In this document: positions 1 to 7,939 of the stretch, one piece after another
How positions within the stretch are numbered: position 1 is the first letter of the stretch
How the letters are laid out: every line of letters starts with the position of its first letter
The notes under the pieces: generated by a model
The model's database searches: none
Told to the model about the DNA's origin: nothing
Seen by the model: the letters and a program-made list of their open reading frames with translations, nothing else
NCBI GenBank assembly: GCA_903930665.1
Contig: CAIYZI010000002.1
Span: forward strand, 1-11,059
Reading direction: 5' to 3'
DNA length: 11,059 nt
Source: an uncultured beta proteobacterium
Lineage (GTDB): Bacteria; Pseudomonadota; Gammaproteobacteria; Burkholderiales; Burkholderiaceae
Position numbers and translations under genes: made by a program

Positions 1-1403
1 GCCTGGGTAAATTTGGGGAGCTGGGTTTGTAGCGTGCCATTAGGACCTAAAACTGCAGTGATCCCGGTATTAGTGGCACGCAAGGACGGTAGCCCTGTTT
101 CTAGAGACCGTAGTTGAGAAAGTCGTAATTGTTGAGTGGGGGCTTGTGAATCGCCAAACCACGCTAAGTTAGTCATATTGATCAGTAGGTTAGCTGGTGG
201 GTCGCTGTTACGAATGCGCCCAGCTAACTCATCACCAAAGACGTCTTCATAACAAATGGTGATGGCCGCATTGATAGGTTCTTGCCCTTTTCTTTGAATG
301 CTATATGGAGCTTGATCCAAGCTGCCGTGGGCAAAATCACTTAAGGGAACGTGAAAGGCGTTTACAAACCAACGAAATCCTAGAGGGATAAATTCTCCAA
401 AAGGTACCAAGTGAGCTTTGTCATATTGATACATTGGAAAGTCAGGAGACAGACCCGTAGCGCGATTGGTGTACTGAATCCCTTTGGAGGTTTCTACTTC
501 ACCAATCAGTCCAAGCAAGATATTGCTTGAATGGGTGTTGGCAAAATCTTGTAAATAAGCAACCAATCCAACAGGGAGATTGCTTTGGGGCCAAGGAAGA
601 GCTGTTTCAGGAATAACAATTAAGTTTGCTGATTTTGCTGTAATCTCAGAAGCGTAATAACGCATCTGATCTTGAATGGCTCGAGGATTAAATTTCAAGC
701 TTTGCGCAAAATTTCCTTGAATAAGTCGAACACTAAGGGGTTCGCCAATAGGTTTGGTGAAGGTCCATAAACTGGCTAATTGGCAAACTCCAATCATCCC
801 CAATATGTATAGAGAGCTTGAATATGGCTTTGTCTTAATTTGGGTAAGCTCCCAGGAGCTCCAAATAACCAGGAAGGTACAGCTTAGACCGCCGAAGTAA
901 GTGGCAATCGGTGCAAAGGGCCCATTAAATTGAGCTTCTGCTAATCCCATCCAAGGAAAGCCTGTAAACAAAGAGCCACGTAAATATTCCATTGCAACCC
1001 AGGCCGCTGCAAGCAAAAGCCCCTTTAGGTGGGAGTGCTTAAACAGAAATATTGACTGGCATGCTGCTGAAAAATAGAAACTCATGCAGACCGAAAGTAG
1101 AAAAATAGCGGTACATGAAAGCGGTGCATTCATGCCACCTACATCATGCAGGCTAATGTAAATCCACCATAGTCCAGTGACAAAGTAGCCAAGACCAAAT
1201 GCTATGCCAGCGACAAAGTTTTTCTTAATGGATTGGCTGACTGATTTGCTCAAGGTGAGCCAAACTAGAGCCAGAATAGGGATTTGCAGCCAACCACCGA
1301 AAGGCAGTTCAGCAGCACCGGCTAACGCTGCGCCGAGTATAAATAACGCTAGAGCCTTAACAACCCTCCTGAACCTTAGCGATTGCCGATCAAGCAAAAT
1401 CAA
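1..1403 (-). CDS. lnt: Apolipoprotein N-acyltransferase, C-terminus cut by window edge
   Basis: Lnt is an inner-membrane enzyme that transfers the third acyl chain from phospholipid to the N-terminal cysteine of lipoproteins, the last step of lipoprotein maturation. I translated the reverse strand by hand and it is open from about 1409 to base 1. The first half is hydrophobic (several membrane helices) and the second half is a nitrilase-like domain. The catalytic triad is visible: Glu266 in VIPETALPWP, Lys329 in YDKAHLVPFGE (which also holds the conserved PFGE glutamate) and Cys384 in ITICYED. With TTG at 1401-1403 as start, these numbers nearly match E. coli E267/K335/C387, which supports that start. 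About 467 residues are present and roughly 40-50 are missing beyond the edge. TTG lies two bases after the corC stop, suggesting translational coupling. No ATG or GTG start is available nearby, so the exact start is uncertain but the identity is firm. Confidence 0.93.
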   Translation of the reverse strand, partial: MILLDRQSLRFRRVVKALALFILGAALAGAAELPFGGWLQIPILALVWLTLSKSVSQSIKKNFVAGIAFGLGYFVTGLWWIYISLHDVGGMNAPLSCTAIFLLSVCMSFYFSAACQSIFLFKHSHLKGLLLAAAWVAMEYLRGSLFTGFPWMGLAEAQFNGPFAPIATYFGGLSCTFLVIWSSWELTQIKTKPYSSSLYILGMIGVCQLASLWTFTKPIGEPLSVRLIQGNFAQSLKFNPRAIQDQMRYYASEITAKSANLIVIPETALPWPQSNLPVGLVAYLQDFANTHSSNILLGLIGEVETSKGIQYTNRATGLSPDFPMYQYDKAHLVPFGEFIPLGFRWFVNAFHVPLSDFAHGSLDQAPYSIQRKGQEPINAAITICYEDVFGDELAGRIRNSDPPANLLINMTNLAWFGDSQAPTQQLRLSQLRSLETGLPSLRATNTGITAVLGPNGTLQTQLPKFTQ

Positions 1404-1405
1404 TT

Positions 1406-2245
1406 TCAGCCAGCGGTTTTGGGAAGTTGCCGCGCAAGCAAAATATGTATTTGTCTTGGGTCGGCACGTTGCACTTCAAATTCGATATCGCCGATCTCTA
1501 CATGCTCGCCCATCTTGGGTACACGACCTAAATGCTGGATAACAAGACCTGCTACCGTTTCAATACCATCAATTTGAAATTTAGTGCCTAGGGTTTCATT
1601 GAATTGCTCAAGCTCGGTAATGCCTTTTACGCGAATATCTCCGTTATCAAGAGAGATCAAGTTATCTGCCTCTTCATCAACATCATGCTCATCTTCAATA
1701 TCGCCCACGATTTGTTCAAGGACATCTTCAATGGTGATGATTCCTGCAATGCCGCTATATTCATCAACAACAATTGCCAAATGATTGCGGTTATCTTTGA
1801 AATCGCGCAATAAAACGCTTAAGCGTTTAGATTCTGGGATGAAAACAGCAGGGCGTAACCAATCTCTAACCTGGAAATCTTTTTCATTGGAATATCGCAA
1901 AAGATCTTTTGCTAATAAAGTACCGATGACGTTGTCACGACTGCCTTCAAACACTGGAAATCGTGAATGTGCTGCGGAGATGACGCTTTTGATTATCTCC
2001 GGGAGGGATAGGTTGATGTCTATCCAATCAATTTGAGCTCGTGGTACTAGGATATCCCGTGCGCAGAGCTGACCGACCTGAAATACCCCCTCAATCATCG
2101 AGAGTGCATCTGCATCGATTAATCCTTCTGATTGGGCTTCTCTTAGGGTTTCAATTAATTCTTGACGACGTTCTGCGGGGCTGGTTGGCTGAGGTGTTAA
2201 AAAGTCAGTCAATCGTTCTAACAGGGATTTATTGGGGTCGGGCAT
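1406..2245 (-). CDS. corC: CorC/HlyC-family CBS-domain protein (YbeX type)
   Basis: This 279-residue soluble protein has the YbeX/CorC layout. A short N-terminal region is followed by two CBS domains (about residues 65-120 and 130-185, the second with VVDEYSGIAGIITIEDVLEQ) and an acidic linker GDIEDEHD. The C-terminal transporter-associated CorC_HlyC domain spans about 200-275. No membrane segment is visible, unlike the longer CNNM/CorB relatives. Family members have been linked to Mg2+/Co2+ efflux and, for E. coli YbeX, to ribosome metabolism. The exact role here is inferred. The length is close to E. coli YbeX (about 292). It lies between ybeY and lnt, as in many proteobacteria. The 67-base gap to ybeY is the longest within this block apart from a small hairpin region. 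The Shine-Dalgarno upstream of ATG 2245 is weak. Confidence 0.93.
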   Translation of the reverse strand: MPDPNKSLLERLTDFLTPQPTSPAERRQELIETLREAQSEGLIDADALSMIEGVFQVGQLCARDILVPRAQIDWIDINLSLPEIIKSVISAAHSRFPVFEGSRDNVIGTLLAKDLLRYSNEKDFQVRDWLRPAVFIPESKRLSVLLRDFKDNRNHLAIVVDEYSGIAGIITIEDVLEQIVGDIEDEHDVDEEADNLISLDNGDIRVKGITELEQFNETLGTKFQIDGIETVAGLVIQHLGRVPKMGEHVEIGDIEFEVQRADPRQIHILLARQLPKTAG

Positions 2246-2280
2246 ATAGCAAGGATAGCTTAGATAAAAGTAATTTCAAT

Positions 2281-2300
2281 GAAAGCCCCAAGAAATGGGG
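2281..2300 (-). other. Small hairpins in the ybeY-corC gap
   Basis: Read on the minus strand just after the ybeY stop there is CCCCA-TTTCT-TGGGG (2300-2286), a 5-bp GC-rich stem with a 5-base loop. A short TTTCA-T-TGAAA dyad follows immediately. There is no clean run of T after the stem, so this is at best a weak terminator or attenuator, or a processing or stability element between ybeY and corC. The function is unknown. Confidence 0.3.
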
Positions 2301-2312
2301 TGGTCGGAATCT

Positions 2313-2777
2313 TTACTTTAGTAGATAGGGGTTTGGGAAGCCCAGATCCTTGAGTAGGCGGATTTCAAGATTTTCCATCTTTTTAGCGTCTTTTTCGACT
2401 TCATGATCATGGCCCTGGGCATGCAGGCAGCCATGAATAATAAGATGGGCAAGATGCTCCTTGAGGGGCTTATTTTGTTCTTTCGTCTCTTTCTTAAGTA
2501 CTGGCAGGCAGATGACAATATCTGCCACTAATGATGTCTTAGTAAGCTCATAAGGGAACGTTAAAACATTTGTTGGCTTATCTTTATTTCGGAAGACAAA
2601 GTTTAATTTTTTGCTTTCAACTTGATTCACGAACCTTAGGGTGATGAGGCCAGAATACTGGGTCGCAGCTTTGACCCATTTTCGAAGAAGGGCAGAAGAG
2701 GCAATCAGTGCTAATGATTGTTCAATAGCCGGACTTGCGTATTGAAGATCTATCGTTAATTTGGCTTTAGTTTGCAT
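2313..2777 (-). CDS. ybeY: Endoribonuclease YbeY (rRNA maturation factor)
   Basis: YbeY is a zinc-dependent single-strand endoribonuclease involved in 16S rRNA 3'-end maturation and ribosome quality control. The protein has 154 residues from the ATG at 2777. The signature zinc motif is complete: His115, His119 and His125 in HGCLHAQGHDH. The conserved RNKDKPTNVLTFP stretch holds Arg63, which corresponds to the catalytic-site arginine of the family. An in-frame TTG at 2783 would add two residues. A purine-rich AGGGG lies 5 bases before that TTG and 11 before the ATG, so the start is not fully settled. The 5' end lies inside miaB (stop at 2767-2769), an overlap of 11 bases from the ATG, which points to translational coupling. 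In most related genomes phoH/ybeZ separates miaB from ybeY; here it does not. Confidence 0.95.
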   Translation of the reverse strand: MQTKAKLTIDLQYASPAIEQSLALIASSALLRKWVKAATQYSGLITLRFVNQVESKKLNFVFRNKDKPTNVLTFPYELTKTSLVADIVICLPVLKKETKEQNKPLKEHLAHLIIHGCLHAQGHDHEVEKDAKKMENLEIRLLKDLGFPNPYLLK

Positions 2778-4107
2778 TAACAAGTTCGCCCCTAAGGGTG
2801 TAATTCAGAACCTCGGTAATTTGGACGTCCACCATGTTTCCAATCCAGGCATCAATATCTTGACTGGGAGCTGGTATATGAATAACGCGGTTGTTGCAAG
2901 AGCGACCTTGAAGATTGACACCATCTTTAGCCAGGCCCTCAATTAAAATCTTTTCGGTATTGCCAAGCATTTTTTGACTGATCTGAGTGGCTTGTTTTTC
3001 TACCAAGGCCAGAAGAGTTTGAAGGCGCTTGAGTTTCACCTCATAAGGAGTGTCATCGCTTAAATTGGCTGCCGGCGTTCCGGGGCGAGGACTAAAGATG
3101 AAGCAAAAACTGTTGTCGAATTGAAGTTCTTCAACCATCTTGAGTAGCTTCTCAAAATCCGCATCTGTCTCACCTGGAAAGCCCACGATGAAGTCGCTTG
3201 AAAGCGTTAAGTCTGGTCGTACAGCGCGCATTTTGCGAATGATGCTCTTGAACTCGAGGGCGGTGTAGCCACGCTTCATTGCTGAAAGAATGGAATCAGA
3301 AGCATGCTGAACGGGGAGGTGTAGATGACTTACCAGCTTAGGAACCTTGGCGTACACATCGATTAAGTGCTGAGTAAATTCTTTAGGGTGGCTAGTTGTA
3401 AAGCGAATTCTTTCAACTCCAGGAATCTCTGCTATGTATTCAATCAGCAAAGCAAAGTCAGCTAACTCTTCTGTGGCCCCCATCTTTCCTAGGTATGCAT
3501 TGACGTTTTGACCTAGCAGGACAATTTCTTTTACGCCCTTTGCAGCCAACCCTGCAACCTCTGTTAGTACGTCATCAAAGGGGCGTGAGACTTCTTCACC
3601 ACGCGTATAAGGAACCACGCAGTAGCTGCAGTACTTTGAGCAGCCTTCCATGATCGAAACATAAGCTGAGCCACGTGTTTGACGTGAGGATGGAAGGTGA
3701 TCGAATTTTTCAATCTCCGGGAAGCTGATATCCACTTGAGAGATGCCTGTTTTTCGGCGCTCTGCGATTAGATCAGAAAGTCGATGCAAGGTTTGTGGAC
3801 CAAAGACCACGTCAACATAGGGTGCGCGACTAATAATCTGTTGACCTTCTTGACTGGCAACACAGCCGCCCACGCCAATCAGTAAATTGGGTTTGAGTTT
3901 TTTGAGTTCACGTAGTCGACCGAGATCAGAGAAGACTTTATCTTCCGCTTTTTCTCGAATGGAGCAGGTGTTGAGTAGAACAACATCCGCATCTTCAGGA
4001 GAATTTGTCATTTCCATGCCTTCATTGGCATGGAGGAGGTCGGCCATCTTGCCCGAGTCATACTCGTTCATTTGACAGCCGAAAGTTTTGATATAGAGCT
4101 TTTTCAT
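2767..4107 (-). CDS. miaB: tRNA-2-methylthio-N6-dimethylallyladenosine synthase MiaB
   Basis: MiaB is a radical-SAM enzyme that adds the 2-methylthio group to i6A37 in tRNAs reading UNN codons. The protein has 446 residues, normal for the family. The N-terminal UPF0004 domain holds the three auxiliary-cluster cysteines Cys11 (KTFGCQMN), Cys48 (NTCSIREKAE) and Cys82 (GGCVASQEG). The radical-SAM CxxxCxxC motif is Cys156-Cys160-Cys163 in EGCSKYCSYCVVPYTRG. A C-terminal TRAM domain occupies about residues 375-443. It is transcribed with, and overlaps, ybeY. Upstream of the ATG there is a TATAAA (4127-4122 on the minus strand) that could be a -10 element without an obvious -35. It could also be read through from the antiporter gene 57 bases upstream. 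Confidence 0.97.
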   Translation of the reverse strand: MKKLYIKTFGCQMNEYDSGKMADLLHANEGMEMTNSPEDADVVLLNTCSIREKAEDKVFSDLGRLRELKKLKPNLLIGVGGCVASQEGQQIISRAPYVDVVFGPQTLHRLSDLIAERRKTGISQVDISFPEIEKFDHLPSSRQTRGSAYVSIMEGCSKYCSYCVVPYTRGEEVSRPFDDVLTEVAGLAAKGVKEIVLLGQNVNAYLGKMGATEELADFALLIEYIAEIPGVERIRFTTSHPKEFTQHLIDVYAKVPKLVSHLHLPVQHASDSILSAMKRGYTALEFKSIIRKMRAVRPDLTLSSDFIVGFPGETDADFEKLLKMVEELQFDNSFCFIFSPRPGTPAANLSDDTPYEVKLKRLQTLLALVEKQATQISQKMLGNTEKILIEGLAKDGVNLQGRSCNNRVIHIPAPSQDIDAWIGNMVDVQITEVLNYTLRGELVNAN

Positions 4108-4164
4108 ATGCCGTTCTCAGGTTTATAGCTGGGGGCGAAGCTCAGATTTTACGTGATGTGACCC

Positions 4165-5427
4165 TTACCAGAAACGATAAACCAAAATGGTCACTATAGT
4201 TGGCGGTAATGCCGCCAGTAGCAATAGGCCGGTAGAGACCGTGGCATTGGGAAAATGGCTACGTAAAATGGCAATTCCAGCAGGATTAGGGGCGTTAGCG
4301 ATTACTGTAAGACCGCCACCAGCCACCGCACCCCCGACTAAAGCCAGCTTGAATTCTGGGGAAGTGCCTGAAACTAAGGAGCCTAAATACGTAAGGGCTG
4401 CATTATCAGTAAGTGCCGTAAGGGCCAGGCTGCCATAGAAAACCGCAGTTGGACTCATTTGCTCAAGAAGGGGTTGTAGCCACCAGCCCTGTAGGCCACC
4501 CAACACGACTAAGCCCGCAAGAAAGAATCCTACCAATAAAGCTTCTTTAAGAATGAGGGGGCTTTGATGTTTGGGGTAAGCAGCGGTATATCCAATAAAA
4601 AACAGTAATAACCACATAAAAATCACTGGGTCATGGGCAAATCCAACAATTCCTGCTAAAAATAACAAATGAATGCAGATGGTTGTAATGGGGGTTTTGG
4701 CATCGGTATTTTTGACTTCAGGTTCAATTAATTGCCGATGAAAGAGAATGGTGGCTCCTAGCGCATTAATAAATATAGCAATGCAGGACTCAAGTCCAAA
4801 ATTGGTAAACATGAATGAGGAGCTCCAGCCCCAATTGGTGGCGACCATCAGCACTGGCGGAGCGGCGAAATTCGTAAGAGTGCCACCAATCGAAATATTT
4901 ACAAATAGGGCGCCCAAGGTGCCAAAAAGTAGGGCATTGGAGCATTTATGGCGATAGACCAAGTCTCGCAATAAAAAGGCAGCCAAGGTCATTGCAGCTG
5001 GTTCAGTAATGACTGAGCCCAAAAGGGGTGTGATGCAGAGCGTTAAAAAATAGAGTGTTGGAGCTTGTTTGGTACGTAAAATACACTGCATCCCCCGCCC
5101 AAGCGTCTGCAAGATCTGCGTCGCGAAATATAGGATGGGTTTGCTGCCAGCCACCACCATGATGGCAAATACAAATAGAGGCTCTGTGAAGTTACGCTTA
5201 TTTGCGTATTCTTTGGCGCTTGCTAAATCATTGACCAGCCACATATAGATAATCAAAATGGCCGCCCAAAACCCAAAGACAATTTCCACTTCACCTAGTA
5301 GATGCCATAAACCAGCATGTTTAGGTGAATTTTTCGCTAAAGTTTCAAAATGCGATGTACAAAAGGTATGCAGGACTGCAATTGCAAAAATAATGCTTGC
5401 ACCAAGTTCTGTGGGGGTAAAGTTCAT
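4165..5427 (-). CDS. Putative Na+/H+ antiporter, multi-pass membrane protein
   Basis: This is a 420-residue, strongly hydrophobic protein with about 10-12 predicted membrane segments. Conserved-looking stretches include GSVITEPAAMT (137-147), the small-residue-rich SIGGTLTNFAAPP (about 177-190), LTALTDNAALTYLGSL and a glycine-rich VGGAVAGGGLTVIANAPNPAG near the C-terminus. This pattern, two similar halves with polar residues in broken helices, resembles the putative Na+/H+ antiporter family PF07399 within the ion-transporter superfamily (ArsB/NhaD-like). I recognise the family by motif style only; ion specificity cannot be read from sequence. It starts at ATG 5427 with no clear ribosome site. 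It is divergent from the rhodanese gene and lies upstream of miaB on the same strand. It is not a usual partner of miaB. Confidence 0.8.
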   Translation of the reverse strand: MNFTPTELGASIIFAIAVLHTFCTSHFETLAKNSPKHAGLWHLLGEVEIVFGFWAAILIIYMWLVNDLASAKEYANKRNFTEPLFVFAIMVVAGSKPILYFATQILQTLGRGMQCILRTKQAPTLYFLTLCITPLLGSVITEPAAMTLAAFLLRDLVYRHKCSNALLFGTLGALFVNISIGGTLTNFAAPPVLMVATNWGWSSSFMFTNFGLESCIAIFINALGATILFHRQLIEPEVKNTDAKTPITTICIHLLFLAGIVGFAHDPVIFMWLLLFFIGYTAAYPKHQSPLILKEALLVGFFLAGLVVLGGLQGWWLQPLLEQMSPTAVFYGSLALTALTDNAALTYLGSLVSGTSPEFKLALVGGAVAGGGLTVIANAPNPAGIAILRSHFPNATVSTGLLLLAALPPTIVTILVYRFW

Positions 5428-5461
5428 ACGAGAATGGTATCAGGACGTCGCTTTGGGCAAT

Positions 5462-5474
5462 AACCCTAAGGGTT
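5462..5474. promoter_or_regulatory. Dyad in divergent intergenic region
   Basis: The short gap between the antiporter start (5427, minus) and the rhodanese start (5509, plus) must hold promoters for both genes. It contains a perfect 6-bp dyad AACCCT-A-AGGGTT. It could be an operator or chance; no convincing -35/-10 pair is visible to me on either strand. Confidence 0.25.
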
Positions 5475-5508
5475 TACTGAAAATTAACTAGTAAATGAGG
5501 AGATGTTG

Positions 5509-5919
5509 GTGAAATTGAAGCTCGGTTATCAAGACCTGATTGCACAAGCAATGGCAACCATTGAAACGCTACCGCTAAATCAGGCGCAACAGCTATTAGA
5601 TGAAAGTAATACTGTTTTTGTTGATATTCGCGATGTCAGAGAGCTCGAGCGGGAGGGCATGATTCCTGGAGCTTTTCATGCGCCTCGGGGAATGTTGGAG
5701 TTCTGGGTCGATCCCGATAGCCCATACTACAAACCGATTTTTGGTGAGGGTAAGCGCTTGGTACTTTACTGCGCTTCTGCATGGCGCTCAGCCTTGGCTA
5801 CTGAGCAGCTGCAAAAAATGGGCATTCCTGGCGTTTGTCATCTAGAGGGTGGATTTACTGCGTGGAAAAAAGCTGAGCTTCCTGTAGCAGAAAAGAACGT
5901 AAAACCCCATTCTTCTTAA
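5509..5919 (+). CDS. Single-domain rhodanese-like sulfurtransferase
   Basis: The protein has 136 residues from the GTG at 5509 and contains one rhodanese domain (about residues 20-130). It has VDIRDVRELEREGMIPGAFHAPRG (Asp39 onward, CH2A-like) written here only in part: VDIRDVREL and IPGAFHAPRG. The active-site loop CASAWRS has the persulfide cysteine Cys88 and Arg93. The substrate is unknown; such proteins move sulfane sulfur from thiosulfate or other donors. I prefer GTG 5509 over ATG 5503 because GAGGAG (5497-5502) abuts that ATG but sits an ideal 6 bases before the GTG. The resulting N-terminus MKLKLGYQDL looks natural. An N-terminal helix of about 20 residues precedes the domain. It is followed by htpG on the same strand, but htpG has its own promoter. 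Confidence 0.92.
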   Translation: MKLKLGYQDLIAQAMATIETLPLNQAQQLLDESNTVFVDIRDVRELEREGMIPGAFHAPRGMLEFWVDPDSPYYKPIFGEGKRLVLYCASAWRSALATEQLQKMGIPGVCHLEGGFTAWKKAELPVAEKNVKPHSS

Positions 5920-5940
5920 AGATCAATTACTTATAACTAT

Positions 5941-5968
5941 CTTGAAATGGGAAAAACAATCCCCATTT
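5941..5968 (+). promoter_or_regulatory. Sigma-32 heat-shock promoter of htpG
   Basis: CTTGAAA (5941-5947), a 13-base spacer and CCCCATTT (5961-5968) match the RpoH consensus CTTGAAA-N11-16-CCCCATNT essentially perfectly. Transcription should start near 5975, giving a 5' leader of about 30 bases. The same stretch holds an inverted repeat AAATGGG (5945-5951) / CCCATTT (5962-5968) that overlaps both promoter elements. A good ribosome site, AGAGGG (5993-5998), lies 7 bases before the htpG ATG. Confidence 0.9.
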
Positions 5969-6005
5969 ATCTGAAGTTAACGACATTTATATAGAGGGTA
6001 TTAGC

Positions 6006-7907
6006 ATGACCGTAGCTAGCAAAGAAACCTTAGGCTTTCAGGCTGAAGTAAAGCAACTCTTACAACTCATGATTCATTCCTTGTACTCCAACAAGGAAAT
6101 ATTCTTACGAGAATTAATTTCAAATGCCTCCGATGCTTCTGACAAGCTTCGTTTTGAGGGTATCGCTCATCCCGATTGGTATGGTGACGATCCTGATTTA
6201 AAAATTACAGTGAATTTTGATAAGACCGCTCGCACAGTAACTATTTCCGATAATGGTATTGGCATGAGTCGCGATGAAGTGATTTCTAATCTGGGAACCA
6301 TAGCCCGATCTGGGACCAAGGAATTTTTTACAAAACTCTCTGGTGATCAGCAAAAAGATGCTGCGTTAATTGGGCAATTTGGTGTGGGCTTTTATTCTGC
6401 TTTTATTGTGGCCGATCGCATCACAGTAGAAACACGTCGCGCAGGCTTGCCTGCTGCAGATGGTGTGAAATGGGAGTCAGATGGTTCTGGCGAATTTACA
6501 GTGGAAACAATTGATCTCCCACAACGTGGAACCTCAATCACGATGCACTTGCGTGAAGGTGAAGATGATTTCCTATCTACCCACAAACTTAAATCGATTA
6601 TTCGAAAATACTCAGATCATATTTCTCTTCCAATTCAGATGCGCAAAGAAGAATGGGATGAAAAAAAGAAAGAGCAAGTTATTAAAGATGAGTTAGAAAG
6701 CATCAATCAGTCAAGCGCTCTATGGGCGCGCTCTAAGTCTGAAATTACTGAAGAGCAGTATGACGAGTTTTATAAGCACCTCTCACATGATTATGAAAAT
6801 CCCTTGTGCTACTCATTAAATCGCGTAGAAGGCCGTAGTGAATTTACTCAGTTACTCTTCGTTCCAGCACGTGCTCCATTTGACTTGTGGGATCGCAATA
6901 AACGCGGTGGAATTAAGTTGTATGTGAAGCGTGTTTTCATTATGGATGATGCGGAGCAATTGATGCCGATGTATTTGCGCTTTGTCACGGGCGTGATTGA
7001 TTCGGTGGATTTGCCACTAAATGTTTCACGTGAAATATTGCAAGAATCGCGCGATGTCAAAGTGATACGCGAGAGCTCTACTAAACGCGTATTAAGTATG
7101 CTTGAAGATTTAGCAAATAGTGATGATGAAATTAAGAAAGAAAAATATAAAACTTTTTGGACGCAATTTGGACAAGTTTTAAAGGAGGGTATTGGCGAAG
7201 ATCAAGCAAATCAAGAGCGTATTTTGAAACTCTTACGCTTTGCTAGTACGCATACAGACTCTGATGAGCAGACAGTTTCTTTGGCTGACTATGTGTCTCG
7301 CATGAAAGAGGGTCAAGATAAGATTTATTACGTCACCGGTGATACTTTTAATGCAGCTAAAAATAGTCCCCATCTAGAAATTTTCCGCAAAAAAGGTGTT
7401 GAAGTCTTATTGCTTTGTGATCGCGTGGATGAGTGGATGTTGTCATTTTTCACGGAGTTTGATGGCAAAGCATTGGCGTCAGTTGCTAAGGGCGGTCTTG
7501 ATCTTGGCAGCCTCAGTGATGAGGCTGAAAAGAAAGAGCATGAGGAAACCGAGAAGCAATTTAAAGATTTTCTAGAGAAGATGAAAAAGGTGCTTGCCGA
7601 TAAGGTAAAAGATGTTCGCGTCACATTCCGTTTAACAGATTCACCGGCTTGCTTGATTGCTGATGAGAATGAATTGTCTGGTAATTTATTGCGCATGCTT
7701 AAAGCAGCTGGTCAACAAGCCCCCGACATGAAGCCGATTTTAGAAATTAATCCTGAGCATCCTTTGTTGGTTAAGTTAAAGGCGGAAGACAAGCAGTTTG
7801 ATGAATGGGCCAATGTTCTATTTGATCAAGCACTCTTGGCAGAGGGTGGGCAGCTAAATGATCCGGCTGGCTTTGTCAAAAGAATCAATCAACTGTTACT
7901 AAGCTAA
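6006..7907 (+). CDS. htpG: Molecular chaperone HtpG (bacterial Hsp90)
   Basis: HtpG is a cytosolic ATP-dependent homodimeric chaperone that remodels client proteins with DnaK. It has 633 residues, the usual length. The N-terminal GHKL ATPase domain shows catalytic Glu36 and nucleotide-binding Asn40 in LRELISNASDASDKLRF. Asp82 lies in ISDNGIGM, the lid region in SNLGTIARSGTKEF, and the glycine motif IGQFGVGFYSAF at 122-133. The middle domain has NVSREILQESRDVKVIR with the catalytic-loop arginine. The C-terminal dimerisation domain ends normally and, as expected for bacteria, lacks MEEVD. Expression is very likely heat-induced from the sigma-32 promoter directly upstream. An OsmC-family gene follows 32 bases downstream with no terminator visible between them, so both may share the heat-shock transcript. 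Confidence 0.98.
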   Translation: MTVASKETLGFQAEVKQLLQLMIHSLYSNKEIFLRELISNASDASDKLRFEGIAHPDWYGDDPDLKITVNFDKTARTVTISDNGIGMSRDEVISNLGTIARSGTKEFFTKLSGDQQKDAALIGQFGVGFYSAFIVADRITVETRRAGLPAADGVKWESDGSGEFTVETIDLPQRGTSITMHLREGEDDFLSTHKLKSIIRKYSDHISLPIQMRKEEWDEKKKEQVIKDELESINQSSALWARSKSEITEEQYDEFYKHLSHDYENPLCYSLNRVEGRSEFTQLLFVPARAPFDLWDRNKRGGIKLYVKRVFIMDDAEQLMPMYLRFVTGVIDSVDLPLNVSREILQESRDVKVIRESSTKRVLSMLEDLANSDDEIKKEKYKTFWTQFGQVLKEGIGEDQANQERILKLLRFASTHTDSDEQTVSLADYVSRMKEGQDKIYYVTGDTFNAAKNSPHLEIFRKKGVEVLLLCDRVDEWMLSFFTEFDGKALASVAKGGLDLGSLSDEAEKKEHEETEKQFKDFLEKMKKVLADKVKDVRVTFRLTDSPACLIADENELSGNLLRMLKAAGQQAPDMKPILEINPEHPLLVKLKAEDKQFDEWANVLFDQALLAEGGQLNDPAGFVKRINQLLLS

Positions 7908-7939
7908 GCATCTTGTTCTGAATCTTCTTTAAGGAATTT

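Noticed and set aside
1..1403. lnt as a broken or frameshifted pseudogene
   Set aside because: Manual translation gave one continuous frame with all three catalytic residues at the expected spacing; it is only truncated by the window edge.
1204..1542. Plus-strand open frame of 112 codons
   Set aside because: It lies antisense to lnt and the end of corC, which both have complete family motifs, and its translation shows no recognisable domain.
5503..5508. ATG 5503 as the rhodanese start
   Set aside because: The GAGGAG ribosome site directly abuts it with no spacing, while GTG 5509 sits at the ideal distance.
5941..5968. Inverted repeat after the rhodanese gene as an intrinsic terminator
   Set aside because: No T run follows the AAATGGG/CCCATTT arms, and the arms coincide with sigma-32 promoter elements, which explain the sequence better.
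7328..7696. Minus-strand open frame of 122 codons inside htpG
   Set aside because: It is fully antisense to a well-conserved part of htpG. The Ser/Phe-rich translation is typical of a shadow frame.
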